In this document: positions 1-11,789 of the stretch, piece after piece
How the letters are laid out: the number at the start of each line of letters is the position of its first letter
Position numbering within the stretch: position 1 is the stretch's first letter
Assembly (NCBI GenBank): GCA_963920635.1
Contig: OY987298.1
Location: 23,221,647-23,285,646 of the forward strand
DNA length: 64,000 nucleotides
Direction: 5' to 3'
Source of the DNA: Pseudeuparius sepicola
Lineage: Eukaryota; Arthropoda; Insecta; Coleoptera; Anthribidae
Program-made: the position numbers and the translations under genes
The notes under the pieces: generated by a model
The model's input: only the letters and a program-made list of their open reading frames with translations
Databases searched by the model: none
What the model was told of the DNA's origin: nothing

Positions 1-662
1 AATATTATAGAATTAGTGACAGTTCAGGGGCGTAGCTCAATTTTGTGGAACTCACTGACTTAATTTTCATATAATTGATATTTAATTTGTAATTAATATT
101 ATTCTTAACGGTGATGCTTTAGACTATGGAGGAAGGCAAACCCTTATAACATTGGCAATTATTTCTCTTGCTTAGTCCCTGTTTACTCATTTTGCGCACG
201 TTAACTCCCGAACATACGAAACGCCACTGAGCTCTCTGCCAAGCTTGCCGGCCGCGGCGGCCGAAAAAGTGAGCGCTGTGTGGTAGCCCAAAAACGCAGT
301 TAACTTTACGTACCATAGAAACAGGCACAAAGTGCGTTGGCTAACTGGTTTTGTCGGCCGTTTCGCTGGCAGAAGTGCTTTGTTGCCGTATTTCAAAGGT
401 GATGGTAGACGCGACGATGTTGAAAAAATATAATAGGTGTTTTATCACACCGCGTTAATAATAAATGATAAACAAAAATGGGTAAGTGGTCCCGTGATGC
501 GAGCTTTATTTTTTCGGTAAACAGAGTTGAGAAATTCGGCTTCAATATGCTAAAACTTGTATTCGCCCATAAATAACGACTACTCGTATAGGAAATCTCG
601 CAACGCTGCCCGCATTCTTTAGAAACGTTTTCATTCCTGCGTTGAACCCTACTACATGGCAC
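1..662. other. Unassigned DNA
   Basis: No gene, RNA or repeat boundary recognised. A GC-richer patch lies near 240-400. The open frames here are short and share no motif with a family I know. Confidence 0.4.
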
Positions 663-2265
663 TATACAGGGTGTTCACTTTCAAAATGCCCACCATTAGT
701 ATTTTTGAAACGGTAAGAGCTACAAGGTTGGTTAAATTAGACAAAAGTTGCGCATTTTGTTTCAAGAATATATAAAGAAATTTGACATAGCTCACGTGGT
801 TACTAAAATAACCTGAAAAAACTGAAAACTTCCACTTTTTTATTTTGTCCGTAACTTTTTTAATATCACACGGAATTGAATGAAATTTGGTGGAATTACG
901 TAATTAGGTACGGGCTTTCGAATGCACTATTCAGAAAAATTCTCTGCCTACTGGATCTTTAGGTGTTCATAACCAAATTTCGATTTTCTTATAGCGGCCA
1001 TATTGGATTTTACCACCATTGGATAGAGCAAAAAATTAAGAATACAACCATGTATCACAACACCTAATTAAACCCACTTAAATGTCAAATTTCTAATATT
1101 TTAAATATTTTGAAGCCAGGCAGTAGGCCATGATTCCGAAAACAATATCAATAACTGTCACCTAATAAACAGAAACGTCAGTTAGTTCCCATAACCTTTG
1201 TTAACTACTTAAAATTGCGTGTTAACCGTCTTAAGTGACTAAAGCTTATTGAATCATGCCCCAACAATATCCAATAAATGAAAGATTGGATATGTACAAT
1301 GTTTATATTCGAAAATACCGTAATTCTAGCCAGTATCAAGAATTATACCCCGAACGAAGGCAGCCTAACAGAACTATTTTCCGAAGGTTGTGTAGGCGTA
1401 TGGAAGCGGATGCGACGTTACAAAACAAAAGAAGAAATGATTTTGTAAGAGCTAGAGGAGCTGTAAGTGAAATCAATGTTTTGGCTCAAATTCATTTAAA
1501 TCCATAGACATCGCAAAGGAAAATTGCTAGGGAATGTGGTTTGTCGTTAGGGGCAGTTAACAAGATTTTAAAAAACACAGATACCATGGCTTTAAAATTC
1601 AACCCGTACAAATGTTACTTATTTATTGCCGGGGGACTAAGGCCTGCCGGTTAGATACTGACCCCTGCCGCCATCTATCTATTTATTAGTAGGTATTTAG
1701 TTTCTCGTTCCTATTAAAATAACGTTAAATAAATAAACTTTTGACATCAAATTTGACGTTTCTGTTTATTAGGTGACAGTTATTGATATTGTTTTCGGAA
1801 TCATGGCCTACTGCCTGGCTTCAAAATATTTAAAATATTAGAAATTTGACATTTAAGTGGGTTTAATTAGGTGTTGTGATACATGGTTGTATTCGTAATT
1901 TTTTGCTCTATCCAATGGTGGTAAAATCCAATATGGCCGCCATAAGAAATTGGTTATGAATACCTAAAGATCCAGTAGGCACAGAATTTTTCTGAATAGT
2001 GCATTCGAAAGCCCGCACCTAATTACGTAATTCCACCAAATTTCATTCAATTCCGTTTGATATTAAAAAGGTTACGGACAAAATAAAAAAGTGGAAGTTT
2101 TCAGTTTTTTCAGGTTATTTTAGTAGCCACGTGAGCTATGTCAAATTTCTTTACAGATTCTTGAAACACATCAAAATGCGCAACTTTTGTCTAATTTAAC
2201 CAACCTTGTAGGTCTTACCGTTTCAAAAATACCAATGGTGGGCATTTTGAAAGTGAAAGTGTATA
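663..2265. mobile_element. Palindromic mariner-type element, ACAGGGTG end
   Basis: The left end TATACAGGGTGTTCACTTTC is mirrored at the right by a sequence ending GAAAGTGTATA, where the GGGTG part is lost. The inverted arms run about 663-1177 and 1753-2265 (over 500 bp each) with only scattered mismatches. Arms this long are far beyond ordinary mariner terminal repeats. The unpaired centre (about 1178-1752) holds a broken transposase N-terminus, which ties the element to the IS630/Tc1/mariner group. Non-autonomous and dead as it stands. Confidence 0.8.
1256..1586 (+). pseudogene. Transposase N-terminal fragment, DUF4817-like HTH
   Basis: An 83-codon frame reads MPQQYPINERLDMYNVYIRK and continues with YPERRQPNRTIFRRLCRRME, the pattern of the DUF4817 helix-turn-helix at the start of many arthropod mariner-type transposases (a tyrosine-rich helix, then Y-P-x-R-x-x-P and a final RRL/RRM helix). 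A TAG at 1505-1507 interrupts it, and the same frame then continues as TSQRKIARECGLSLGAVNKI, the second HTH (usually TS-x-x-I-A-R-x-x-G-x-S). Homology ends near 1586 and no DDE catalytic part follows. Family assignment is from motif shape. Confidence 0.65.
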
Positions 2266-3410
2266 ACTGCAACAAACTGAAGAAAGTTTTAAGACAACCC
2301 CATGACGATTTTCTGCCGTCCGTCATCGCCAGCAAAGACAACGATGATTAATAGTAATTTCGCCTGATGTTTATTCACACTTCTAAATTTAGGCCGCCAA
2401 GGAATCCCGCTCTAATAGTGCGACTGCGTACCTAAAATTAATCGCGAATATTGCGATTATTTCTGAACTACATGCGAGTCGACGAACCGGCCGCGTATTG
2501 TATTTTCAGTTTACGCCATCTAAAAATAGGCCGCGTCGTGAAATGCACCTGTTTTAAAATAGTTCATCTGCAATAAATAAACGAGCCTCTTTGAAATCGG
2601 CTCATTGTTGTGACCGTTTATTTGGGGGACGAGATTTAAGATCATATTATGGGTATTGATTCGGGGAAAGATCGATGTGGCTGGCGCGGTTCAAAGGATC
2701 ATCATTTTGCGTTTTACGATTTGTCCAGATGTGCCAGGGAACTGGCGTAATTTTCCGCCGGCTTGTTGTTTTTGTATCTCCTGGTGTTGGTGTTTCAGTA
2801 CTTCCGAAAGGCAAGGAAATTATATCAAATCACGGGTAGGTAATATGTTTAGCCTAACTTAGGTATTTATAGAAATGCATGGGATGGTAGCCGAAAATCT
2901 AGAAATTAGCAGACGGTGTATTTAGAGTTTTTTTCTGTCACGCACGCCACTGGTGAATCTGATAGAAAAATTCTTCCTCGTACCTTGGAGACCTATACTA
3001 CATATAGCGAGAGTCTCTTTTTGCTTCTCAGTTTGTCTACAAAAACCGGCGACATCCTGTATAGTACAAATTAAAGAAGGTTAACGAGCCTGTCAAATAT
3101 ATAAGCGTCAACCATGTTCTAAAAAATAATCGTTTCATATATTAGGTGAATTGGTCCACATGCAATGGTGGATGGCCAATGAATCCGTCGTCCGTCTAAT
3201 TATGTCGTGTTTGTTTTGTGATTCGCCACCAACCCACCTGGTTGACGTTTACTATACTTACCTATTTTTGTGTTTTCGGTTCTGGTACTATCGGCATGTT
3301 ACTAGATGATACCACTACTTTTGAGATTTATTAGCTCCAAGTGCAAGTGTCGCTATCAATAGCTCAATTTCGGAAGATTAAGTTATGACCACTTTGATGT
3401 ATCTACCTAT
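2266..3410. other. Unassigned DNA
   Basis: No gene or repeat boundary recognised between two palindromic elements. A 68-codon frame at 2656-2862 has no recognisable motif. Confidence 0.4.
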
Positions 3411-6232
3411 ACAGGGTGTCCCGTAAGTCATGGTCCAAACGGAAATGGGTGATAGGGGACGTCATTTGAAACAAGAAAAACCCCATATGTTGTTATCCAA
3501 TTTTTTGCCGTTTTCGTGATACAGGGCGTTGAAGTTTTGGAGAATAATTGTTTTTTTACAATATCTTCGTAACCGTTTGAGATATTTGCAACAACTCTGG
3601 TACACAATAGTGCCCTGTTAGTTGGCATAGTTTGGGACATTTTCCGTGTCCCAAAGCAAACCAGTGACGGAGATAGAGGGGAGGAGGGTCCACTAATTTA
3701 AGAAAAAACTTAGTACGGCCCTGTGCACAATTTAATTCGAATGCATTTTTAGATAGGCGACTTCATTTCCTACAAAAATTGTTTCTTCCTTTTTTTACCT
3801 ACCTGTCGCCATTTCATTGCAATTTTTATTTTTTTTATTTAAGTTAAAGTTTTCATGAGACATCTCCGAAAATTTTTGATAGACAAGGAAAGGCAGAATA
3901 ATGAAAAAACGACGAATAAAGTAATTTTTATGGATAAACTTGTTTGGTTAGGCCAATATTTTTGGAAATTACAGGGTGTTTACCTAATTAATATGCTTTT
4001 AAGAGATTTTTGTCACATTTTTCCGCAAAATCTAATCAAAATTGAGATGTCATAATTATTTGTTAAATATTTTTTTATAAAAGATGCTCAAAATGTCCAT
4101 CCTTATGCATAGTCTACATCGACGAAGGCCCTAAGGTTCGTTCATTATGTTTTGTTGTGTTGCATTCTGTTCCATAAACTTTTTCTTTTAGATATCCCTA
4201 TAAAAAGAAATCTATGTGGTTAAGATCTAGCGAAGGTGGTGGCCGCACTGTACACTCCCCCCTCGACCCAGCCTAGTTTGTTGGAAGATGTACTACTATA
4301 CTAAAATCGATTTAAGTTAAAGTTTTCATGAAAAATCGCCGAAAATTTTTGATAGACAAGGAAAGGCAGATGAATGAAAAAACGACCCACTCATTAGAAT
4401 GAAGTAATTTTTATTGATAAACTTGTTTGGTTAGGCCAATATTTTTGGAACTTACAGGGTGTTTAACTAATTAATATGCTTTTAAGAGATTTTTGTCGCA
4501 TTTTTCCTCAAAATCTTATCAAAACTAATGAGATGTCATAATTATTTGTTAAATATTTTTTACAAAAGATGCTCAAAATGTCCTCCTTCCATCCTTCATC
4601 GACGAAGGAAACTATTATTTAATTCGCCCTAAGGTTCGTTCATTCTGTTTTATTTCCTCTACCGCTATTCCTACCCTCTCCCGAAGCATTTTCTCAGTGT
4701 TGCATTCTGTTCCATAAACTTTTTCTTTTAGATATCCCTATAAGAAGAAATCTATGTGGTTAAGATCTAGCGAACGTGGTGGCCACTGTACACTCCCCCC
4801 TCGACCCAGCCATCTTGCAGGGTATGTATTGTTAAGGAACTACCGCACACATTGATAATACTTAGTGTGGTGGCGCACCATCATGTTGGAGACACACATA
4901 TTTCTGCGTACAACTATACTAAAATCGAGCAATCCGTACGCCTAACGTAAATAAAACCACGTGTTCAATGACGTTCCGCGATTGGTCGGTAGGCCATAAA
5001 ACTTCACCCGACTCTGCAACAGGGACGTACCTACTCGATCGCATAAGTATAGTTATGCGGTTTTATTTTGCTGTTTTCATCTATTTAGACACTGCCACAA
5101 ATAATTTTATCGATGTTTTGAGCCATTTTAATTCAGCCAATCATTTTTTTCCGAAATATTTTGATGTAAACAGTTATAAAACTAAAATTAAATAAAGGTC
5201 GTGCTTCAGTGCGGCCCTGGCCAATATCTCGACGCACGTGCTCTTGTTTACGCCAGGCGTAAGAGTTGCTCGATTTTAGTATAGTAGTACATCTTCCAAC
5301 AAACTAGGCTGGGTCGAGGGGGGAGTGTACAGTGCGGCCACCACGTTCGCTAGATCTTAACCACATAGATTTCTTTTTATAGGGATATCTAAAAGAAAAA
5401 GTTTATGGAACAGAATGCAACACTGAGAGGGAGAGGGTAGGAATAGCGGTGGAGGAAATAAAACAGAATGAACGAACCTTAGGGCGAATTAAATAATAGT
5501 TTCCTTCGTCGATGAAGAATGGAAGGAGGACATTTTGAGCATCTTTTATAAAAAATATTTAACAAATAATTATGACATCTCATTAGTTTTGATAAGATTT
5601 TGAGGAAAAATGCGACAAAAATCTCTTAAAAGCATATTAATTAGTTAAACACCCTGTAAGTTCCAAAAATATTGGCCTAACCAAACAAGTTTATCAATAA
5701 AAATTACTTCAATCTGATGAGTGGGTCGTTTTTTCATTCATCTGCCTTTCCTTGTCTATCAAAAATTTTCGGCGATTTTTCATGAAAACTTTAACTTAAA
5801 TAAAAAAAAAATAAAAATTGCAACGAAATGGCGACAGGTACGTAAAAAAGAAAGAAACAATTTTTGTATGAAATGAAGTTGCCTATCTAAAAATGCATTC
5901 AAATTAAATTGTGCACAGGGCCGTACTAAGTTTTTTCTTAAATTAATGGACCCTTTTCTCCTCTATCTCCGCCACTGGTTTGCTTTGGGACACGGAAATC
6001 TCCCAAACTATGCCAACTAACAGGGCACTATTGTGTACCAGAGTTGGTGCAAATATCTCAAACGGTTACGAAGATATTGTAAAAAAAAACAATTATTCTC
6101 CAAAATTTCAACGCCCTGTATTACGAAAACGGTAAAGAATTGGATAACAACATATGGGGTTTTTCTTGTTTCAAATGACGTCTCCTATCACCCATTTCCG
6201 TTTGGACCATGACTTACGGGACACCCTGTATA
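3411..6232. mobile_element. 2.8-kb palindromic mariner-type element
   Basis: The left end reads TATACAGGGTGTCCCGTAAG and the right end is its inverse (CTTACGGGACACCCTGTATA). The outer arms match for hundreds of bases. The left half also contains a direct duplication: a block starting TTTAAGTTAAAGTTTTCATG occurs near 3839 and again near 4311, and the inverse of that block appears once at about 5265-5805. The right arm therefore pairs with two copies on the left. The left copies and the right arm share degenerate pieces of one transposase. The outer palindrome even includes the flanking GATGTA/TACATC. Confidence 0.8.
4563..4890 (-). pseudogene. Mariner-type transposase C-terminal relic
   Basis: On the minus strand, from 4888 downward, the frames give QHDGAPPH, then a W-x-G-R-G-G-like stretch (KMAGSRGE in one frame), W-P-P-R-S-like and F-F-L-x-x-x-I-like segments, and near 4570 G-G-H-F-E-H-L-L followed by a stop. 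HDGAPPH carries the second catalytic D. The closing EGGHFEHLL is typical of DUF4817-containing mariner transposases. Several frameshifts and stops break it. A shorter copy lies near 4080-4265, and the right arm (5330-5545) carries the inverse. It complements the N-terminal fragment in the neighbouring element. Confidence 0.6.
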
Positions 6233-6740
6233 TACATCTAATAGTATGATAATTACCATATTACCAATAGTTACACCCATAAAACCACTAGCTTTTTAGA
6301 TCTAAGATTTGGGTCATGAAATTATCATTTCTATTCTATTTGATCGATATGGCTCAACCAAATAAAACTAATTTGGAAAAACTAACGGCGCGTTTGTAAC
6401 TTCACTTCAGATACAACTAAGTATTATGACCTCGGAACAACCTGTATAGAAATCTTCCAATCCGAGTAGGTGTCAGTTGATGTCTTCGAAGTTCTTACTC
6501 CATAAGCCCTCTAATGGTATAATGTTGTAGACCCAGTTTCTGTTTTTGTTTTCAGGTTAGTTCCATTCATTAATTTGGCTGAAACGTGCGGCAGGCAGTA
6601 GATGACTAATTATTGGTCTGAGACACGTGTATACATAATATAATATGAAAGAGATTTCAGATAGACTTGTTAATATATTATTAATATATTAGGTATCTCG
6701 TTCGAAGTATAGTAGTAAGTATCTCCATTGTCTTCATTGA
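6233..6740. other. Unassigned DNA
   Basis: AT-rich sequence with no gene recognised. An isolated AACCTGTATA near 6440 resembles the terminal motif of the ACAGGGTG elements, but no partner end is visible. Confidence 0.35.
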
Positions 6741-7345
6741 TTTATTTATTATTTATTTACACGACGTTAGTACAAATCTTTAATCGTTTTCTAGTGAAAA
6801 AACAGTGGTCGGATTTTAAATAATATATCTTCCTGGATTTGAATTGTCTCTTTTTTGATGGCCAGCATACCGGCCTTCTTAATGAAGGCCCGCGGCTCCC
6901 CAATCCTGACACCATACACGTCCTCATCAGCCTAGCCATGCCGAAGGACTCGACACATGTTACTAGGTGGTGGGGGGGTCTCCTCTTCTTCCAGGCACCA
7001 TCTGCACTCCCGCTCCTCCTCCACCCCAATGAGGTGTAGTTGGCGGGCCAAGCGACAGTGCCCAGTGAGGACCCTCACCAAACCCTTAATCTCCTTTCTT
7101 GGCAGACCCAGCAATTCCCGGGATAAGGCCGGCGATGTCCCACGAATCATGAGCCCCATCTGCCTCATCCCCGGAGCTCTGAGCCACTCCTTAGCGAATC
7201 TGCCCTGCAGCCATTCGTCCAGGACTCCAATTGCTAACCGAGGTGCGATCCCCAGAAGGGGTTCCGGTCCCATCGGCCTGCTCATGGATCCCTCCCTGGC
7301 CAAAAGGTTGGCGATCTCATTACCCTCGATGCCCTGCCCGAATGC
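6741..7345 (-). mobile_element. 5'-truncated non-LTR retrotransposon, 3' end
   Basis: A minus-strand fragment. It starts abruptly in an RNase H-like motif near 7343 and ends in a TAAATAAATAATAAATAAAT tail (plus strand about 6738-6758). Extreme 5' truncation with an A/T-rich simple tail is the normal outcome of target-primed reverse transcription. The clade is uncertain: RNase H followed by a CxxC zinc-knuckle region is seen in the I, LOA and some Jockey/R1-like groups. I did not find a convincing target-site duplication. Confidence 0.7.
6791..7343 (-). pseudogene. Non-LTR polyprotein C-terminus (RNase H end and zinc knuckle)
   Basis: Reading on the minus strand from 7343: GIEGNEIANLLAREGS, the last conserved block of a retroelement RNase H (G-x-E-G-N-E-x-A-D/N-x-L-A-R), then about 75 residues including LTGHCRL, and CRWCLEEEETP, the cysteine motif usually followed by H-x-x-x-x-C. 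Near 7000 the frame shifts inside a run of C/G: one frame gives HHLVTC, and another carries on as EPRAFIKKAGMLAIKK to a TAG at 6791-6793. The catalytic upstream part is absent, so this is a dead insertion. Confidence 0.7.
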
Positions 7346-8943
7346 ATATGATAAACATCACTTTAATATATAATCATTCCATTACGTTGAGAATAATTTA
7401 CCTGAGCGCGTATTCTTCTATTCTTGTGTTCCATAGAATTATCTACGTATCTTCCTTCCAAAAAAGTCTTGTATTGAAAATAATAACAGCAAAACTGGTA
7501 TACTTATATACTTAGATGCTTCCGAATATATGGCCCTTTGCAAAGAGCCTTATAGATAGATAGTTTCTTTCTTTCTTCCTTTGTAAATAAGTACCGAATT
7601 TTTGTGAATTTTATTTTTGAAGAAACCTCAGTAAAAAAATTATACCTACCTACGGTTTGTATGGGAATAACATATATTATGTCAACACTTGTTTACTAAG
7701 AGTTTTTAGACAAATTCTGTATGTGTATTGTATGAAATTTCTTTCTACCGCAAACAGATTCGTTCAGTTTTGAATTAGGTTTTTCGCTATAGGAACCTGA
7801 AATAAACTGATTAAGGGATAATTTTTTTCCATGAAAAAGAAAGATTTAGTGTCAGAAAGCTCAAAAAAACAAAGCTGCAGTTATTTACTGACTTTAAGGT
7901 TTCGTTCTTTTAATGTTAGGCGTATATGAATTTTCAAAGTTAAATCTGAACTAACCGCACTGACAAAGGGCCAGAGCTTACTTGGCAGTGATTTTTCCTG
8001 GCAACTTAAAACTTAAATAAATTCTTTATTTTCACAAATGGTGAGTGGTGCAGTCTTTAGTGTGTCGTTGGTGTCTCGTTGCTGTTTTTACCTACCTTGT
8101 ATATTTTTGTTCACCTCTGTACGAGAAAAAATCTGTGACGCGATGAAATTATTAAGGCCCTTTTGACTTTCCCTTGATTTAACGCATCCTGTTTACATAT
8201 AAAGGGCGAGTAACAAGTAGGTATGGATAGTTGACTTTATTTCCTAAAAAATTCGTTGTTTCAAAAAAATGGTTTCACAAAAGTTTTTAGTCATATCTTT
8301 TTACACAAATGGCGACGTTAAATTTTTCCTCACGAAAACAATTTCGTTGCTATGGCAACCAACTTTGTTTTTTTTTAAATGGCATAATATGATGTTCTTT
8401 GCACCCTTGGAAAGAAAACCTCTTTTTGAATACATAAGAAAAAAATAAAATAAATTACCTACCTCTTTCGGTTGTACTTCATTAATCCAACGAGAAGCGT
8501 AAAACTCAGCTCAACAAACACAATTTATTCAAGGGAAACTATACATAATATGAACAGTTTTCCTTCATAACATAGAGGCGTAATCCTACAAATGCGACTT
8601 TTCAGGGATTGGAAAAAAAATGTTTATAAAATGGTTTTGTCATTATTTTTTTTGTCAATATTGGTATTTCTTATTAAACAAACGCTATTCAATATGGCAA
8701 TATGAGGTATGCCCTTTTGTCAATATATCCAAATCATTATAACTTGTTAGGGCCAAATATCTCAATTTTGTAAATTTTGGGATTACACCCCTGTGTTATG
8801 AAGCCCTCCATATGTATCAACCCACCTAGGAGGTCATCAGCAATAAAACATTTTATTAAGCTATTGAAGTTAAAAAAGTAAAAATGTTATGTAAACAAAC
8901 TACCCAGTGAAAGAGGAAAGAACCGGTTAAAAAAGGGGAACTT
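7346..8943. other. Unassigned AT-rich DNA
   Basis: No gene recognised. Around 7800-8030 there is weak resemblance to the family of the 30006-30413 palindrome (CAGAAAGCTCA and TTCGTTCTTT blocks), possibly a decayed copy. Nothing else supportable. Confidence 0.3.
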
Positions 8944-9027
8944 AGGTACAGTCGCGGACAGTTGGTATCGAACGACCTGAAGAGGTTTCTCGTGGCTATC
9001 GTTACAGGGCGCGCGGAGACGGCAACA
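8944..9027 (+). repeat. 84-bp terminal inverted repeat, left copy
   Basis: GC-rich against an AT-rich background. Begins AGGTACAGTCGCGGAC and ends GGAGACGGCAACA. The inverse copy lies at 13659-13742. Confidence 0.8.
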
Positions 9028-9577
9028 GCGCGCGCCTTCGGCATCGGATGGTTCGAACGGGTGTCTTGTTCCGAGAATTCTTTGCAAGCGATTAAGCCGA
9101 TGTCACCGAAAGGGTTAAAAAAAATTAAGGAATCAGTATTAAACTATTTATTAAAACAGTTCACAAGTATACAGTATGATTTTTTAAACTACCACCGCGA
9201 TTTCCTCGCTTATTTTGCGCCCTACAAAAAAAACATGAGAAACAAAAAGGTGACAATTTTGGACAGCTAAGTGGCCCTGAAAAAGTAATCAACATCCATG
9301 GTCAACTTGTCGCGCAATATAAAAAAACCTCCAATTGAGCAAAATTATTAAATAGCCGTAACATACCTATTTATTTTAAGATACCGAAGAAAACTTTTAT
9401 ATTGAAAATTGATGGCACTGAGAAGCTTTATGCAACTGGGTGCTCAGATAGTTTCTGAAAATTACACAGGCTCTTCGGCTCTGTTGAGGCCATTGTTTTA
9501 GTTATTAAAGGCCATTGTTTTAGTTTATTAAAGTAGTTATTTGGCTCCCTACTGAAAAATCTTAAGAAACAAAAACG

Positions 9578-10026
9578 TGTAAATTTTAGATAGTTGGTTA
9601 ATGTTAAAAAAAGAAGTCGGTATCCATGGCCAGCTTTTCGCGCAATACCAAAAAAAACTTAAATCAACAAGAATCTGAAAACAATCAATTTATTTTGAAA
9701 GTCGAGGGAAAATTTTAATTGGAGATTAGCGGCAATTAGATCACGCAAGAACATTGACAAAAGAAAATTTTCATACAATTTGTACTAGTTTTCCCGCTAA
9801 TTTGTTTAAAGTGTGAAGTCGAAATAGCAATTAAAAAAATCAACAGTTATTCAAATTAAAGACAAATTTTCTGATATTAAAGATCTTGTTTGATCAAAAA
9901 AAAATTAAATAAATTGATAGTTTTGTTTTCACATTTTTGTCGACTTGAGTTTTTTTTTGTATTGCGTGAAAAGTTGGTTATGGATGCCGATTTATTTTTT
10001 AACATCACCTAGCCGTCTAAAATTGC
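9578..10026. repeat. Palindromic MITE-like repeat
   Basis: The left arm (about 9578-9690, with ATCCATGGCCAGCTTTTCGC) pairs with the right arm (about 9925-10026, with GCGTGAAAAGTTGGTTATGG), at roughly 80-85% identity. A direct, single-arm relative lies at 9262-9345 (CATCCATGGTCAACTTGTCG), so the family has at least two insertions here. No coding capacity. Confidence 0.6.
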
Positions 10027-10311
10027 CATATTTATTATGCTTATATAAGCTTACTTACATAAAAAAAAATATATTTAATGCAGTGATAGGGCCAAAGCGA
10101 AAAATGTTTTTCAAATAAATCAAAGTGTGCCAATTGTTTCTAAAATTGGTAGTATGGAGTATCCTTTACTTTTGAACAACTTTTCCTAGCAACTTATTTC
10201 CACATAAGAAATGTTAGCAAAGTTTTTATCAAGAGTAACTTTTTGCGGTAAAATTAAAGATAAGAAAGTGTTCCTATTCAACACCTCTTCTGTGGACATA
10301 CTGTATATACA

Positions 10312-10537
10312 TAGTGTATTTGGAAATGAAAGGAAGGTTTATGGCTTATTATAAATATAAATGCAAATTCTTTATCAGAGGCTCGAGAGTCCGTCATAAA
10401 ATACTACATAACTCGCCCGAATATTAATTTGCGTATTTATCCTCATCAGATTTTTAGCAAAAGAGCACGCCACTGAAATGGTCGAATTTTCCTTCTCAAT
10501 CAATATTTATGGCCTCCTTTCATTTCCAAATACACTA
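10312..10537. mobile_element. 226-bp MITE
   Basis: Terminal inverted repeats of about 25 bp: TAGTGTATTTGGAAATGAAA on the left and its inverse at 10513-10537, with one extra base in one arm. The terminal TA fits a Tc1/mariner-type TA target. Too short to code for anything. Confidence 0.75.
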
Positions 10538-10949
10538 AGTATAGTTGTCAGCGGTTTTAGACATTAAGTTAATAAATATTTTGCGTTGCAACAAAAATGT
10601 ATTTTTATGTTATAATAAAAAAATATGTAGTAACACTAAAAATATATTTAGCTAATAACCCTAGAATTAAAAAAGTTAATTAAAAGGATTTTCATAAATT
10701 ATTCTTTTCTTTGCAAAATAAGTATTTGTTCCAACATTTAGTTGTTAGGTCTCGTAGTCCTAAACATAAATGATTATAAAATAAAAGGGGTGTCCCTTTT
10801 ATTTATTTTTTCTTATTTTTGAAGAAATTGGTCTGAAGTTTTAATAAATTGGTTTTCGTGGGGCTGCAATGCTCCATTGTTTCTCATAAAATGCCCTTCA
10901 ACAGATAAATGAGATTAGGGGGTCACAGACATAAAATTACCCTTGTAAC

Positions 10950-11500
10950 TTAATAGAGAGTTATTGCAGAAACTGTTTTTGGCATTAAGCAGTATTTAAG
11001 ACGACCTTATTTGAATACTCTCATACGTTATTTATGATTCTGACAATAGTTATTGCAAGTCGTAATTTATGTATCCAAATTAAGGGCTTGTTTACGTTTA
11101 CTTTATTGTTTTGTATTTCTACACTTTCACTAGAATATTATGTGCTTTTATAATTTTGCTCCGGAAAAAACTGGGAAAACAGCCAAATAACCACGGAACA
11201 CCAAGGTGAAAGACTAATGAAAACAAACAAGGTGCAAACGCAAACAAGCAACGAACATTTTAGGTTAAGTCCTACTTTCACAGAACACTAGCGTTTTCTG
11301 ACAAATCAGAATTTATTTTAAGAATTGTGACAAATAAGGTAAACATAACGTATATTATGGTATACACAATAAACAAAAATAAAGGAAAATAACCTTATTA
11401 TGGACGACCTTATGTCAAACTACGACTGCGCATGCTCAAATGTCAAAATAACGTCAAAAAAGAGCGCGACGTTATTTATTTCTGCAATAACTCTCTATTA
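10950..11500. mobile_element. 551-bp MITE
   Basis: A 22-bp perfect terminal inverted repeat, TAATAGAGAGTTATTGCAGA onward at 10951-10972 and its inverse at 11479-11500. The interior is unique and shows no transposase. The exact target duplication is ambiguous because the ends are TTAATA/TATTAT-rich. Confidence 0.65.
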
Positions 11501-11626
11501 TTTAAATTGCATACCTTTATCAATAACATCAGAAGACACACAGCAGGGACACGTGTCAAGCTTTACACACCTCCCTGGACCTCAATGTGATTACCTGGAT
11601 AAAATAAAATAATTTCAGGTGATTGA

Positions 11627-11725
11627 GGACTTCCACAAGCTGGATATAATGATTACGAAGTTTTATTAGAACCACCGACACAGGAAGAATCCGAAAAAAC
11701 TATAAACCCATTAAAATCTTTATGA
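11627..11725 (+). other. Exon-like terminal ORF with poly(A) signal
   Basis: After an AG at 11626-11627, preceded by a TTTCAG at 11613-11618, an open frame reads GLPQAGYNDYEVLLEPPTQE and then SEKTINPLKSL to a TGA at 11723-11725. An AATAAA follows at 11740-11745. The acidic, proline-containing composition and the adjacent signal resemble the last coding exon of a gene or a captured gene tail. The upstream frame at 11400-11612 (ending CDYLDKIK) also looks protein-like but begins inside a MITE. I do not recognise the protein. Coding status is an inference. Confidence 0.3.
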
Positions 11726-11789
11726 CTATAACATAATTAAATAAAGGCAAGAAATCAAATGCATTTTCCATTATTATATTATATGTATA

